From NCBI GenBank assembly GCA_031551515.1, contig JAVBNL010000040.1, positions 67,572 to 131,571 of the forward strand: a DNA stretch of 64,000 nt. The letters run 5' to 3'. The translations under genes were made by a program, and so were the position numbers. The notes beneath the pieces were generated by a model. The model was not told where the DNA came from, did not search any database, and was given only the letters and a program-made list of their open reading frames with translations. This document shows positions 54,334-62,379 of this stretch, piece after piece. Origin of the DNA: FLUQ01 sp031551515. GTDB lineage: Bacteria; Desulfobacterota; Desulfovibrionia; Desulfovibrionales; Desulfovibrionaceae. Each line of letters opens with the position of its first letter. The stretch's first letter is position 1.

Positions 54334-55248
54334 TTAAAGCCGCAGCAACCACGCATACACCGCGTCAATATGCGCCGCCGGGGTGGAAGCGCCGGCCGTC
54401 AGCCCCACGGCCCGCACGCCGCTGAACTGTTCTTCGCGCAGATCGTCAACGCTTTCGATCAAAATAGCCCTGGCGCCGTGCCCCGAAGCGACCTCCGCAA
54501 GACGTTTCGTATTGCCGCTGTTGCTTCCGCCGACAACCACAACCACATCGACCTGCCCGGCCAGGCGGATGACCTCTTCCTGGCGTTTATGTGTGGCGTC
54601 GCAAATAGTTTTCAGAACAGGAATATCCCGGCCCAACCTGCCGCGCAGAGCCCCGTGCACAACGGCGAAAGCCTCCACATCCTGGGTGGTCTGGGCCGCC
54701 AGATAATACTCTTGAGCCGGGTCGAGCGGCAAAGCCTCCAGTTCCATCGGCGTGGAAAAGACGAAAGCCCTCCCCCCCGCATAGCTGACAAGCCCACGCA
54801 CTTCCGGGTGGTCCGCTTCGCCGAATAACAGCAGGGTTCCGCCGCCCTTTTCGCGTTGCGCGGCTATGGCCAATTGGGCCTGCTTGACTTTGGGGCAGGT
54901 GGCGTCCAGCACCACTGCCCCTTTGCCCGCAAGCGCGCGCTCCACGTCGCAGGGTATGCCGTGTGCCCGTATCAGCACGGTATCGCCGGGCCGCACGGCG
55001 CTTTCATCCTCCAGGCAGATCACGCCCTTGGCCGCATACTCCGCGATCACCCGGGGATTATGGATCACCGGCCCCAGCGTCGTCAGCCTGCGTGCAGGCC
55101 TCCCCCCTTCGTCGACGCAAACCGCGCAGGCCGCGCGGGCGGCGTGGCCGCTGTGAGCGGCTTGAGCTTCCAGCGCCTGATCCAGGCGGCGCAAGGCCAG
55201 GCTGACTCCCATGCAAAAACCGGCTGTTTTGGCCCGAATCACCTTCAT
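54334..55248 (-). CDS. ispH: 4-hydroxy-3-methylbut-2-enyl diphosphate reductase
   Basis: This last MEP-pathway enzyme makes IPP and DMAPP (EC 1.17.7.4) with a [4Fe-4S] cluster. The three ligand cysteines are visible: AGFCMGVSLALRR (N-terminal), VVLDATCPKVKQAQ and VLKTICDATHKRQEE. Substrate-site phrases such as RAHGIPCDVE and VVVVGGSNSGNTKRLAEVA are present, and the length of 304 residues is normal. It starts four bases inside the tRNA-dihydrouridine synthase gene, so the two are coupled. Confidence 0.96.
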   Translation of the reverse strand: MKVIRAKTAGFCMGVSLALRRLDQALEAQAAHSGHAARAACAVCVDEGGRPARRLTTLGPVIHNPRVIAEYAAKGVICLEDESAVRPGDTVLIRAHGIPCDVERALAGKGAVVLDATCPKVKQAQLAIAAQREKGGGTLLLFGEADHPEVRGLVSYAGGRAFVFSTPMELEALPLDPAQEYYLAAQTTQDVEAFAVVHGALRGRLGRDIPVLKTICDATHKRQEEVIRLAGQVDVVVVVGGSNSGNTKRLAEVASGHGARAILIESVDDLREEQFSGVRAVGLTAGASTPAAHIDAVYAWLLRL

Positions 55249-56291
55249 GCTTCTTCCTCCGACCGCACCGTGGCAGCGGCGTCCGCAAAAAACTCCGTCA
55301 GCAACGCATCCAGCCCCGGCCAGCTTTCACACTCTACCATGGCCCGGCGCAAAGCGCGCGCCCCCGCGCAATGTTTGACATAGCGCGGCACGAACGTGCG
55401 CATTTTCAAAAGCCCCGCCTCCACGCCGTTGCGGTTATGGCGCACGGAGTAAAAATTCCGGATCAGCTCCATGTGCCGCCGCACCGTCGCTTCCAGCTCT
55501 CGCGCCGAAGACGGCTGCGGCGCATCGCCCCGCAAAAGGGCCGCAAGTTCGCGGAATATGGCCGGGTTGCGCATGGCGCCCCGGGCAAACATCACCCCGG
55601 CGGCGCCCGTTTCGCGCAGCACGCGCGCGGCGTCTTCCGCGCTGAACAAATCGCCGCTTGCCAAAACAGGGATGGAAACCGCCTTTACCAAGGCGGCGAC
55701 GGCGCTGTGGTCCGCGCTGCCCGCAAACGCCTGTTTCGCATACCGCGGGTGCAGCGTCAGCCAACCCGCGCCGGCCTCTTCCAATTGCCTGGCCAGGGGA
55801 ATGTACACCTCTTCACCCGCGCACCAGCCCAGACGCAGCTTGAACCCCACCCGGCCCGGCCCGGCGGCGCGCAGCATGGCCCGCGCCGCTTCCACCGCGT
55901 TGCCGAGGTCGCGCAGCATGGCGGACCCCGCGCCGCTTTTGCCCACTTTGGGCACAGAGCAGCCCATATTCAGGTCAAACCAGGTGTAACCGCGTGACAG
56001 CAGTATACGCACGGCCTTTTCCAAAAATTCCGGCTCGGCTCCGAACAGTTGCACCACAAGGGGCGCGTCTTCGGGAACCGTGCGCAAAAGCTCCTCCGTC
56101 GCGCCGCTTCTGCGGCCCTGCCCTAACACCAGACCCTTGGCGCTGATCATTTCGGTGCAGGCGACACTTGCCCCCAACTCACGGCAAAGCAACCGGAAAG
56201 GCAGGTCCGAAAAGCCAGCCAACGGCGCCAGCCAGGGCTCGTCCGGCCCGAAGGGCAAGGTGGAAACGGTGGAAAATTCGGCATCACGCAT
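55245..56291 (-). CDS. tRNA-dihydrouridine synthase
   Basis: This FMN enzyme reduces uridines in the tRNA D loop. The 348-residue protein has LAPLAGFSDLPFRLLCRELG, TEMISAKGLV, DLNMGCSVPKVGKSGAGSAML with the catalytic cysteine, and the barrel motif GVMFARGAMRNPAIFRELAAL. The chosen start is ATG 56291. Earlier in-frame openings at GTG 56309 and TTG 56360 are less likely, since the conserved core begins about 25 residues in. It cannot be assigned to DusA, DusB or DusC from the sequence alone. Confidence 0.92.
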   Translation of the reverse strand: MRDAEFSTVSTLPFGPDEPWLAPLAGFSDLPFRLLCRELGASVACTEMISAKGLVLGQGRRSGATEELLRTVPEDAPLVVQLFGAEPEFLEKAVRILLSRGYTWFDLNMGCSVPKVGKSGAGSAMLRDLGNAVEAARAMLRAAGPGRVGFKLRLGWCAGEEVYIPLARQLEEAGAGWLTLHPRYAKQAFAGSADHSAVAALVKAVSIPVLASGDLFSAEDAARVLRETGAAGVMFARGAMRNPAIFRELAALLRGDAPQPSSARELEATVRRHMELIRNFYSVRHNRNGVEAGLLKMRTFVPRYVKHCAGARALRRAMVECESWPGLDALLTEFFADAAATVRSEEEA

Positions 56292-56498
56292 ACGCGGGGC
56301 AGCATGCACCGAATCGCCGTCACTGACAAGATGGCAGCTGTTCCTGTCGCCCCAAAGCAAACTCTTGCCGGGCGGCGGCCAACGGCGTATTTTCGTAATA
56401 TCCTACCGGGTATCTCTGCAATCTAGGCAAATTATCTATTTTAAGATACGTTGTCTTGCCGTGAGTTTTTTCCATTCACCTTCAGCCGGGAGCAGATC

Positions 56499-57569
56499 AT
56501 GAAAAAACTGTCCGTACTCGTTCTTGCCTTGTGCTTGGCCCTGAGTTTCGCCGCCGGCGCCGGGGCCGCCGAGCAGGCGGCTCCGAAACTGCCCAAAGTG
56601 ACCATTCTGGCCACCGGCGGCACCATTGCCGGGTCTGCCGCCTCTTCCACCCAGCTGACCGACTACAAAGCGGGCGCCTTGACGGCGGAACAACTTATCA
56701 GCGCCGTTCCCAGCCTGAAAGACGTGGCTCAACTGAGCGCCGAACAGATTTCCAGCATCGCCAGCGGCAACATCACGTTTGAAATCTGGCTGAAGGTGGC
56801 CAAACGCATCAACGAGTTGCTGGCCGGCGACACCGACGGCATCGTGATCACTCACGGCACGGACACCATGGAAGAGACGGCCTACTTCCTGAACCTGGTG
56901 GTCAAAAGCAAAAAGCCCGTGATTCTGGTCGGCGCCATGCGCCCGGCCACCGCCATCAGCGCGGACGGCCCCCTGAACCTGCTGCAGGCCGTTGCCGCCG
57001 CGGGCAGCAAAGAAGCCATGGGCAGGGGCGTTCTGGTCATTTTGAACGGCGAGATCAACGCCGCGCGTGAAGTGACCAAAACCAACACCACGCAGCCTGA
57101 AACCTTCCGCTCCAACGACCTGGGTTTTCTTGGGTACATGATGGGCATGAAGCCCGTGTTCTATCGCCAGACCGCCCGCAAGCACACCGCGGATTCCGAA
57201 TTCGACGTCAGCAAGCTGACCGCGCTGCCCAAAGTGGAAATCATCTACAACTACGTCAACCCCAGCCTGGACGCCCTGAACGGCATCGTGGCCGGCAAGC
57301 CCGCAGGCATAGTTTCCGCCGGAACCGGCAACGGCAGCCTGTATGACGGCTACCGCGAAGTGCTGACCAAAGCTTCCAAAGACGGCATCGCCGTTGTGCG
57401 CGCTTCGCGCACGGGCACAGGCTTCGTCACCCGCGAAGGCAAAGACGAAACTTCCGGTTTTGCCGTCTCCGACAACCTCAACCCGCAAAAAGCCCGCATC
57501 CTGCTGATGCTGGCTCTGACCAAGACCAAAGACATCAAAGAAATTCAGCGCATCTTTGATACGTACTAA
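56499..57569 (+). CDS. ansB: Periplasmic type II L-asparaginase
   Basis: The 356-residue protein has a signal peptide (MKKLSVLVLALCLALSFAAGAGAA) followed by the asparaginase core. The first catalytic Thr lies in TILATGGTIAGSA and the second in GIVITHGTDTMEETAYFL. VGAMRPATAISADGPLNLL and NGEINAAREVTKTNTTQPETF complete the pattern. Type II enzymes hydrolyse asparagine (and often glutamine) outside the cytoplasm, releasing aspartate that DcuA/B-type carriers can import. ATG 56499 is preceded by CGGGAGC. A terminator at 57591 is shared with the convergent UspA gene. Confidence 0.95.
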   Translation: MKKLSVLVLALCLALSFAAGAGAAEQAAPKLPKVTILATGGTIAGSAASSTQLTDYKAGALTAEQLISAVPSLKDVAQLSAEQISSIASGNITFEIWLKVAKRINELLAGDTDGIVITHGTDTMEETAYFLNLVVKSKKPVILVGAMRPATAISADGPLNLLQAVAAAGSKEAMGRGVLVILNGEINAAREVTKTNTTQPETFRSNDLGFLGYMMGMKPVFYRQTARKHTADSEFDVSKLTALPKVEIIYNYVNPSLDALNGIVAGKPAGIVSAGTGNGSLYDGYREVLTKASKDGIAVVRASRTGTGFVTREGKDETSGFAVSDNLNPQKARILLMLALTKTKDIKEIQRIFDTY

Positions 57570-57590
57570 ACGCGCCAAGCTTGAGATGAA

Positions 57591-57616
57591 ACCGCCCCTT
57601 CACGGGGCGGTTTTTT
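57591..57616. terminator. Terminator after ansB, shared with UspA genes
   Basis: Arms ACCGCCCC (57591-57598) and GGGGCGGT (57604-57611) are followed by six T on the plus strand. It lies between convergent genes. Confidence 0.85.
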
Positions 57617-57622
57617 CATATC

Positions 57623-58090
57623 TTACGCGCCGCTTATCTCATAGGGCGGCCGTATGGTCAGCACCGGCACGGGAGAAGACTTGACCACCTTGGTGGCCAC
57701 GGAGCCGAAGAACAGACGATCAAGCCCCTTGTGTCCCCTGGTGCCCATGATGACCATGTCAGCGCCGATCTCTTCGGCCTGGGCAAGTATCTGCCCCGCC
57801 GGATCGCCAATGACCACGACGCCTTTTACCGTCAGCCCCTGAAAGTTCTTTTCTATGAACTCTTTCATGCGGTTATCGGCGCTCGCCCAAAAGTCGTCTT
57901 CCATGGTTCTCAGTTGGGAGGGGGGTATGTCAAAATCCGAGCCGGCCCCGCCTGGAGGAATCGGGGCCACGGCGTGGAGCACAAAGAGCTCGGCGCCGAA
58001 CGCCAAAGCCGCCGCCCTGGCGTATTCCGCCACCAACGGGCTGTATTCGAAGAAATCAATCGCGCAGAGAATCTTTTTCACGGGTCGCAT
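57623..58090 (-). CDS. UspA-family universal stress protein (copy 3)
   Basis: The 155-residue protein has the start MRPVKKILCAIDFFEYSP and the ATP-binding motif GTRGHKGLDRLFFGSV (G-2x-G-9x-G-S). It is the third of three tandem UspA genes that share the start MRPVKKILCA and a nearly identical ribosome-site context. These proteins bind ATP and help survive starvation or oxygen stress. It differs from the others by an extra loop (DFDIPPSQLRTMEDDFWAS). Confidence 0.92.
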   Translation of the reverse strand: MRPVKKILCAIDFFEYSPLVAEYARAAALAFGAELFVLHAVAPIPPGGAGSDFDIPPSQLRTMEDDFWASADNRMKEFIEKNFQGLTVKGVVVIGDPAGQILAQAEEIGADMVIMGTRGHKGLDRLFFGSVATKVVKSSPVPVLTIRPPYEISGA

Positions 58091-58121
58091 AAGAACCTCC
58101 TTATTCCGCTGGCGGGTCCAC

Positions 58122-58535
58122 TCATTCCAGCGGGCGCAAGGTCAGCACCGGCACCGGCGACGACTTCACAACCTCTTCCGCCACAGAACCGAAGATCAGA
58201 CGTGGCAACCCCTTGCGGCCCATCGTGCCCATGACGATCATGTCCGCGCCGCCTTCTTTGACCTGAGACAGAATTTGCTCCGCCGGATCGCCAAGCACGA
58301 TCCGGGCCTCGGCCTGCAGGTCGCCGAAGTTTTGCTTCACAAAATCGCTCATGCTGTCTTCGGCGATCCCTTTGGCGTCCACGTCAATTACGTGGGTAAC
58401 GGGTATCGACGACACAACGTGCACAACCAGAACCCCCGCGCCGAAGGCCCTGGCGACCGCTGCGGCATATTCCGCCACCCGCTCGCTGTGGTCCTGAAAA
58501 TCAATCGCGCAGAGAATCTTTTTTACGGGTCGCAT
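58122..58535 (-). CDS. UspA-family universal stress protein (copy 2)
   Basis: The 137-residue protein starts MRPVKKILCAIDFQDHSE at ATG 58535, preceded by GGGAGG. The ATP motif reads GTMGRKGLPRLIFGSV. It is the middle copy of a tandem triplet, 31 bp before the third. The spacing and shared start suggest recent duplication followed by divergence. Confidence 0.92.
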   Translation of the reverse strand: MRPVKKILCAIDFQDHSERVAEYAAAVARAFGAGVLVVHVVSSIPVTHVIDVDAKGIAEDSMSDFVKQNFGDLQAEARIVLGDPAEQILSQVKEGGADMIVMGTMGRKGLPRLIFGSVAEEVVKSSPVPVLTLRPLE

Positions 58536-58589
58536 GAAAACCTCCCTATGCTGCGGTTTCCCAAAAAGCCGCCGCACACAGCCCGCGGC

Positions 58590-59036
58590 TCACTCCACCG
58601 GGCGCAGGGTCAGCACCGGCACCGGCGACGACTTCACAACTTCTTCCGCGACAGAGCCGAAGATAAGAAGCGGCAAGCCCTTGCGGCCCATAGTACCCAT
58701 GACGATCATGTCCGCTCCGCTTTCTTCGGCGCAGGCCAGAATCCGCTCCGCAGGCGAGCCCACTTCGATCATGCTTGTGGCCTGTATGCCTTTGAAATGC
58801 TGTTCCATAAAGCCGTGCATACTTTTTTCCGCGGCGGCGCGACTTTCCGCATCCACAGCGGCGATATGCGTGGGCTCCAATTCGTAGGACATAGACCCGG
58901 TGGGCATGCCCACCGCAACGTTGAGAATGACGAGCTCGGCATCAAAGGCTTTGGCCGTGGCGATGGCGGCTTTTGCCACCTGCACGCCGTGATCGAGAAG
59001 ATCAACCGCACAAAGAATCTTTTTGACGGGTCGCAT
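58590..59036 (-). CDS. UspA-family universal stress protein (copy 1)
   Basis: The 148-residue protein starts MRPVKKILCAVDLLDHG at ATG 59036, preceded by GGGAGG. The ATP motif is GTMGRKGLPLLIFGSV, close to copy 2. It is the promoter-proximal member of the triplet and lies 259 bp from the divergent ArsR-type regulator gene, a plausible local control pair. Confidence 0.92.
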   Translation of the reverse strand: MRPVKKILCAVDLLDHGVQVAKAAIATAKAFDAELVILNVAVGMPTGSMSYELEPTHIAAVDAESRAAAEKSMHGFMEQHFKGIQATSMIEVGSPAERILACAEESGADMIVMGTMGRKGLPLLIFGSVAEEVVKSSPVPVLTLRPVE

Positions 59037-59295
59037 GAAAACCTCCCTTGTCTTGCGGCTTGCGCCCTCAAAGGACAAGCCCGTGTGGCTGCCAAGACAA
59101 GACCCCGTGCCGGATGCCGCGTTGGCGGGCCGGCTCCCGCGGGCGAGAGAGGCCGATGGAATATGAGGCCTTTTTCCTAGTATAAAAATATAACAGGCCG
59201 CAGGCATTGTCTATATATAACAAAAGATATATCCGCCGAAGCGGGAATTGTTTTTTCGCCTTGACACATTTTGATATATTTAGAAATATTGAGAT

Positions 59296-59610
59296 ATGAA
59301 TATGCGTGTAGCTGCGGACATTTTTGAAGTTTTGTCTTTCGAAGCGCGTCTCGCCATTTTTCGACTTCTGGCGCAAAGCGCCACGGAGGGTATGGTTGCG
59401 GGCGACATCGCACGTGAGCTGGGCATCGCCCCCAGCAACCTGTCCTTTCATTTGAACGCCATCGCCCGCGCGGGCATTGTCAGCGTAGAGCGCCAGGGCC
59501 GCTATCAGCGGTACCGGGCGAATGCCGCGCGGGTCAAACAGGCCGCCGCGTATCTGACAGAGTGCTGCGGGCCGACGGTCCCCCCGCCCCGCCGCAGGCT
59601 CGTTGATTAG
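59296..59610 (+). CDS. ArsR-family transcriptional regulator
   Basis: The 104-residue winged-helix protein has VLSFEARLAIFRLLAQ, the recognition helix LGIAPSNLSFHLNAIARAGIVSVERQGRYQRY, and a C-terminal CCGPT pair that could be a metal or redox site. TTGACA (59261-59266) lies 35 bases upstream. With a 17-bp spacer the -10 would be AAATAT (59284), putting the start site almost on the ATG. A leaderless message, or initiation at ATG 59302, is possible. Its stop codon lies at the first bases of palindromic element B. Confidence 0.88.
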   Translation: MNMRVAADIFEVLSFEARLAIFRLLAQSATEGMVAGDIARELGIAPSNLSFHLNAIARAGIVSVERQGRYQRYRANAARVKQAAAYLTECCGPTVPPPRRRLVD

Positions 59611-59755
59611 GGGCTGTTTCTAAATAATCTTTTGCCCAAATACTGCGTCAAGCGGCCTTTTCGCTCCGGTCGAGCACCACAAGAGTGCACTTCCTTCGCA
59701 AAAAGGCCGCTTTCCTTGTCTTTGGCGCAAAATCTTTATTCAGAAACAGCCCCTA
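59608..59755. repeat. Palindromic element B (MITE-like, TA-flanked)
   Basis: Terminal arms AGGGGCTGTTTCT (59609-59621) and AGAAACAGCCCCT (59742-59754) are flanked outwardly by T and A, so the ends read TA-GGGG...CCCC-TA. Inner arms AAGCGGCCTTTT (59650-59661) and AAAAGGCCGCTT (59701-59712) are also perfect. Total length is 146 bp. TA ends are typical of IS630/Tc1-type target duplication. It contains no gene. Confidence 0.75.
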
Positions 59756-59791
59756 CGGCGCGTAGCAACCGCGTATTTGCAAAGACGTATT

Positions 59792-60646
59792 CTATAGGTT
59801 CCCATGTGCTTTATACGCCTGCATGGTGTTGGCCAAAAGCTGCGCGATGGTCATGGGGCCGATACCGCCGGGCACCGGCGTTATGGCGGCCGTCTTATCC
59901 TTCACCCGCTCAAAATCGCAGTCGCCGGCCAGGCCCTCTTCCGTTCTGTTGATACCCACGTCCACCACTACGGCCCCTTCTTTGACCATGTCCGCCGTGA
60001 TGCAGCGCGGCCTGCCGAGCGCCAGAAAAAGAAAATCCGCTTCGCGGCACACGGCGGCGAGATCGGGCGTTTTCGAATGGCAGACCGTGACGGTCGCATC
60101 CGCGCCGGGCGCCGCCAGCATCAGCATCAAAGGCTTGCCCACGATGTTGCTGCGCCCGACCACCACGGCCCTTTTGCCCGCCGTGGAAAGTTTGTACCGC
60201 TCAAGCAGCGCCATGACCCCGGCGGGAGTGCAGGGCCTGAGGCCGGGCAGGCCCAAAGTCAGCCGCCCCATGTTCACCGGATGAAAGCCGTCCACGTCTT
60301 TGTGCGGCAGAATGCGTTCAAGGCAGCGCTGGCTGTCCAGGCCTTTGGGCAGCGGCAGCTGCAGCAAAATACCGTCGATTTCGTCGCGCCCGTTGAGCGT
60401 GTCGATCAGCGCTTCCAGTTTCGCCTGACTGGTATCCGCGGCCAATCTGTGCGCTTCGGAAACAAAACCAGCGGCGATGCAGGCCTTTTCTTTGTTGCGC
60501 ACGTAAACCTGCGAAGCCGCATCCTCGCCCACAAGAATGACCGCTAAACCCGGCGCGCGTCCCGCTTTGGGCAAAAGGGCCTTGACCTCTTCCGCCAGTT
60601 CCGCCCGCATGGCCGCCGCTGTGGCTTTGCCGTCCAGTATGATCAT
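59792..60646 (-). CDS. folD: Methylenetetrahydrofolate dehydrogenase/cyclohydrolase
   Basis: This bifunctional enzyme converts 5,10-methylene-THF to 10-formyl-THF (EC 1.5.1.5, 3.5.4.9). The 284-residue protein has VGEDAASQVYVRNKEKAC with the catalytic Lys, ILLQLPLPKGL, the NADP site VVGRSNIVGKPLMLML and PVPGGIGPMTIAQLLANT. In an acetate-metabolising anaerobe it joins the C1 branch. CAGGAGTTCCC precedes ATG 60646. It is bracketed on both sides by palindromic elements. Confidence 0.97.
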   Translation of the reverse strand: MIILDGKATAAAMRAELAEEVKALLPKAGRAPGLAVILVGEDAASQVYVRNKEKACIAAGFVSEAHRLAADTSQAKLEALIDTLNGRDEIDGILLQLPLPKGLDSQRCLERILPHKDVDGFHPVNMGRLTLGLPGLRPCTPAGVMALLERYKLSTAGKRAVVVGRSNIVGKPLMLMLAAPGADATVTVCHSKTPDLAAVCREADFLFLALGRPRCITADMVKEGAVVVDVGINRTEEGLAGDCDFERVKDKTAAITPVPGGIGPMTIAQLLANTMQAYKAHGNL

Positions 60647-60666
60647 GGGAACTCCTGTAATTTTGC

Positions 60667-60712
60667 GGGGGAAGGAAAAAACTTTTTTGCAAAAAAGTTT
60701 TTTCCTTCCCCC
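60667..60712. repeat. Perfect 46-bp palindrome upstream of folD
   Basis: Two perfect 22-bp arms meet at GC. Each contains GGGGGAAGGAAAAAAC then a T6 run ending in the core TTTTTTGCAAAAAA. It has the form of a strong bidirectional terminator or a dispersed repeat. Confidence 0.75.
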
Positions 60713-60779
60713 ACGCCTCCATCCTTTTTCAAAAAACTATAATAAATTTAATGAGTAAAAAAAATGGGTACGCATACGC

Positions 60780-60907
60780 GGCAGCGGCCCAGTGTGTCGT
60801 CAGGCGAGGAAGGCAAGGTTTCGGCGACGGGAAGTGTACTCTTACGGTACATGACCGGCGCCGAAGCCGATGCCTGACGAAGCATCACGGCAAACTGGGC
60901 CGCTGCC
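60780..60907. repeat. Palindromic element C (128 bp)
   Basis: Outer arms GGCAGCGGCCCAGT (60780-60793) and its complement (60894-60907), then CGTCAGGC/GCCTGACG (60798-60805, 60872-60879), TTCGGCG/CGCCGAA (60820-60826, 60859-60865) and TGTAC/GTACA at the centre form a nested hairpin. There is no gene inside. Confidence 0.7.
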
Positions 60908-60911
60908 GGCG

Positions 60912-60946
60912 GGGGAACCCCTTTTTTGCAAAAAAGGGTTCCCCCG
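60912..60946. repeat. Second TTTTTTGCAAAAAA palindrome, downstream of eno
   Basis: GGGGGAACCCC, T6, GC, A6, GGGTTCCCCC form a near-perfect stem starting directly after element C and 13 bp beyond the eno stop. It resembles the palindrome at 60667 and probably terminates eno. Confidence 0.65.
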
Positions 60947-60958
60947 ACTGATCGCCTT

Positions 60959-62251
60959 TTATTCGTCGTCGCCCAGGTTGAAGTTTTCGGCCATGATGCG
61001 GCCGAAATAGAAGGAATAATCTTCCAGTTCTTCTTCAATGCGCAGCAATTGGTTGTATTTGGCCAGCCGGTCGCTGCGGGAAAGAGAACCGGTTTTGATC
61101 TGCCCGGCGTTGAGGCCCACGGCGAGATCCGCGATAAAGCTGTCTTCCGTCTCGCCGGAACGGTGCGAAATAACCGTGCCGTAGGCGGCCTGTTTGGCCA
61201 TTTCAATGGCGTCCAGGGTTTCGGTCAGGGTGCCGATCTGGTTCAGCTTGATCAAAATGGCGTTGGCGATGTTCTTTTGAATGCCTTCGGCCAGAATGTC
61301 GGGGTTGGTGACAAACAAATCGTCGCCCACCAGCTGAATGCTGTCCAGATTCAGGGTCAGTTTGGCCCAGCCGTCCCAGTCGCCTTCGGCCAGCCCGTCT
61401 TCAATGGAAATGAGGGGATACTTGGTGGTGAATTCGCCCAGGTACTGGATCATCTCGTCACTGGAAAGGGTTTTGCCTTCGCCCTTGAGCACGTATTTGC
61501 CGTCTTTGTAGAATTCGGAAGCGGCGGCGTCGATGGCCAGGGCGATTTCTGCGCCCGGTTTGTACCCGGCCTCTTCAATGGCCCGGATGATGTATTTGAA
61601 CGCTTCGTCGTGGCTTTTCAGGTTAGGGGCGAAACCGCCCTCGTCGCCCACGCTGGTCACGTGACCGTCTGCCGCCAAGAGGGCGCGCAGGCAATGGAAA
61701 GTTTCCGTGCCCATGCGCAGCGCGTCGCGGAAGGTTTCGGCGCGCAGGGGCATGATCATGAATTCCTGAATATCCAGGTTGTTGGGCGCGTGCATGCCGC
61801 CGTTAATGATGTTCATCATGGGCGCGGGCAGCACTTTGGCGTTGGCCCCGCCCAGGTACTGATACAACGGCAGGCCCACGGACATGGCGGCGGCTCTTGC
61901 GTTGGCCATGGAAACGCCCAAAATGGCGTTGGCGCCCAGGCGGCTTTTGTTGTCCGTGCCGTCAAGGTCAAGCATGGTGGTGTCGATCATGACCTGACGG
62001 CGGGCATCAAGCCCGATCAGGTTTTCAGCGATCTCGCCGTTCACGTTTTCAACGGCTTTGCCGACGCCCTTGCCCGCATAGCGGCTGTCGCCGTCGCGCA
62101 TTTCAAGCGCTTCGCGGCTGCCGGTGGATGCGCCGGAAGGAACCGCCGCGCGGCCGTAATGGCCCGATTCCAGACCCACTTCCACTTCAACGGTGGGGTT
62201 GCCGCGCGAATCGAGAATCTCTCTGGCGTGGACTGAAACGATAGTGCTCAT
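60959..62251 (-). CDS. eno: Enolase
   Basis: This enzyme converts 2-phosphoglycerate to phosphoenolpyruvate (EC 4.2.1.11). The 430-residue protein begins at ATG 62251 (AAGGAGACCGCC upstream; longer upstream opening rejected). It shows the family blocks AREILDSRGNPTVEVEV, GASTGSREALEMRD, GANAILGVSMANARAAA, NIINGGMHAPNNLDIQEFM, the Mg ligands in ISIEDGLAEGDWDGW and DLFVTN, and SHRSGETEDSFIADL. With pyk in the same window it covers the final steps of glycolysis. Confidence 0.98.
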   Translation of the reverse strand: MSTIVSVHAREILDSRGNPTVEVEVGLESGHYGRAAVPSGASTGSREALEMRDGDSRYAGKGVGKAVENVNGEIAENLIGLDARRQVMIDTTMLDLDGTDNKSRLGANAILGVSMANARAAAMSVGLPLYQYLGGANAKVLPAPMMNIINGGMHAPNNLDIQEFMIMPLRAETFRDALRMGTETFHCLRALLAADGHVTSVGDEGGFAPNLKSHDEAFKYIIRAIEEAGYKPGAEIALAIDAAASEFYKDGKYVLKGEGKTLSSDEMIQYLGEFTTKYPLISIEDGLAEGDWDGWAKLTLNLDSIQLVGDDLFVTNPDILAEGIQKNIANAILIKLNQIGTLTETLDAIEMAKQAAYGTVISHRSGETEDSFIADLAVGLNAGQIKTGSLSRSDRLAKYNQLLRIEEELEDYSFYFGRIMAENFNLGDDE

Positions 62252-62379
62252 GGCGGTCTCCTTATGGCGTCGTGCGAGGGCTGCGCCCCCGATAGGTTTC
62301 AATGGCGGTGTGCCAACGTGCGTTGTAGCGCGGTCCACGCTCTATGTATAGAGAAAAGACAGAGCGCTCTAGGGACGGT

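Noticed and set aside
54131..54337. Short open frame in the DHH-ispH gap
   Set aside because: No ribosome site and a composition like random sequence; kept as unassigned intergenic DNA.
57623..59036. Repeated gene starts considered as a repeat array or CRISPR
   Set aside because: The repetition is that of three full UspA coding regions, not short spaced repeats. No CRISPR array was seen in the window.
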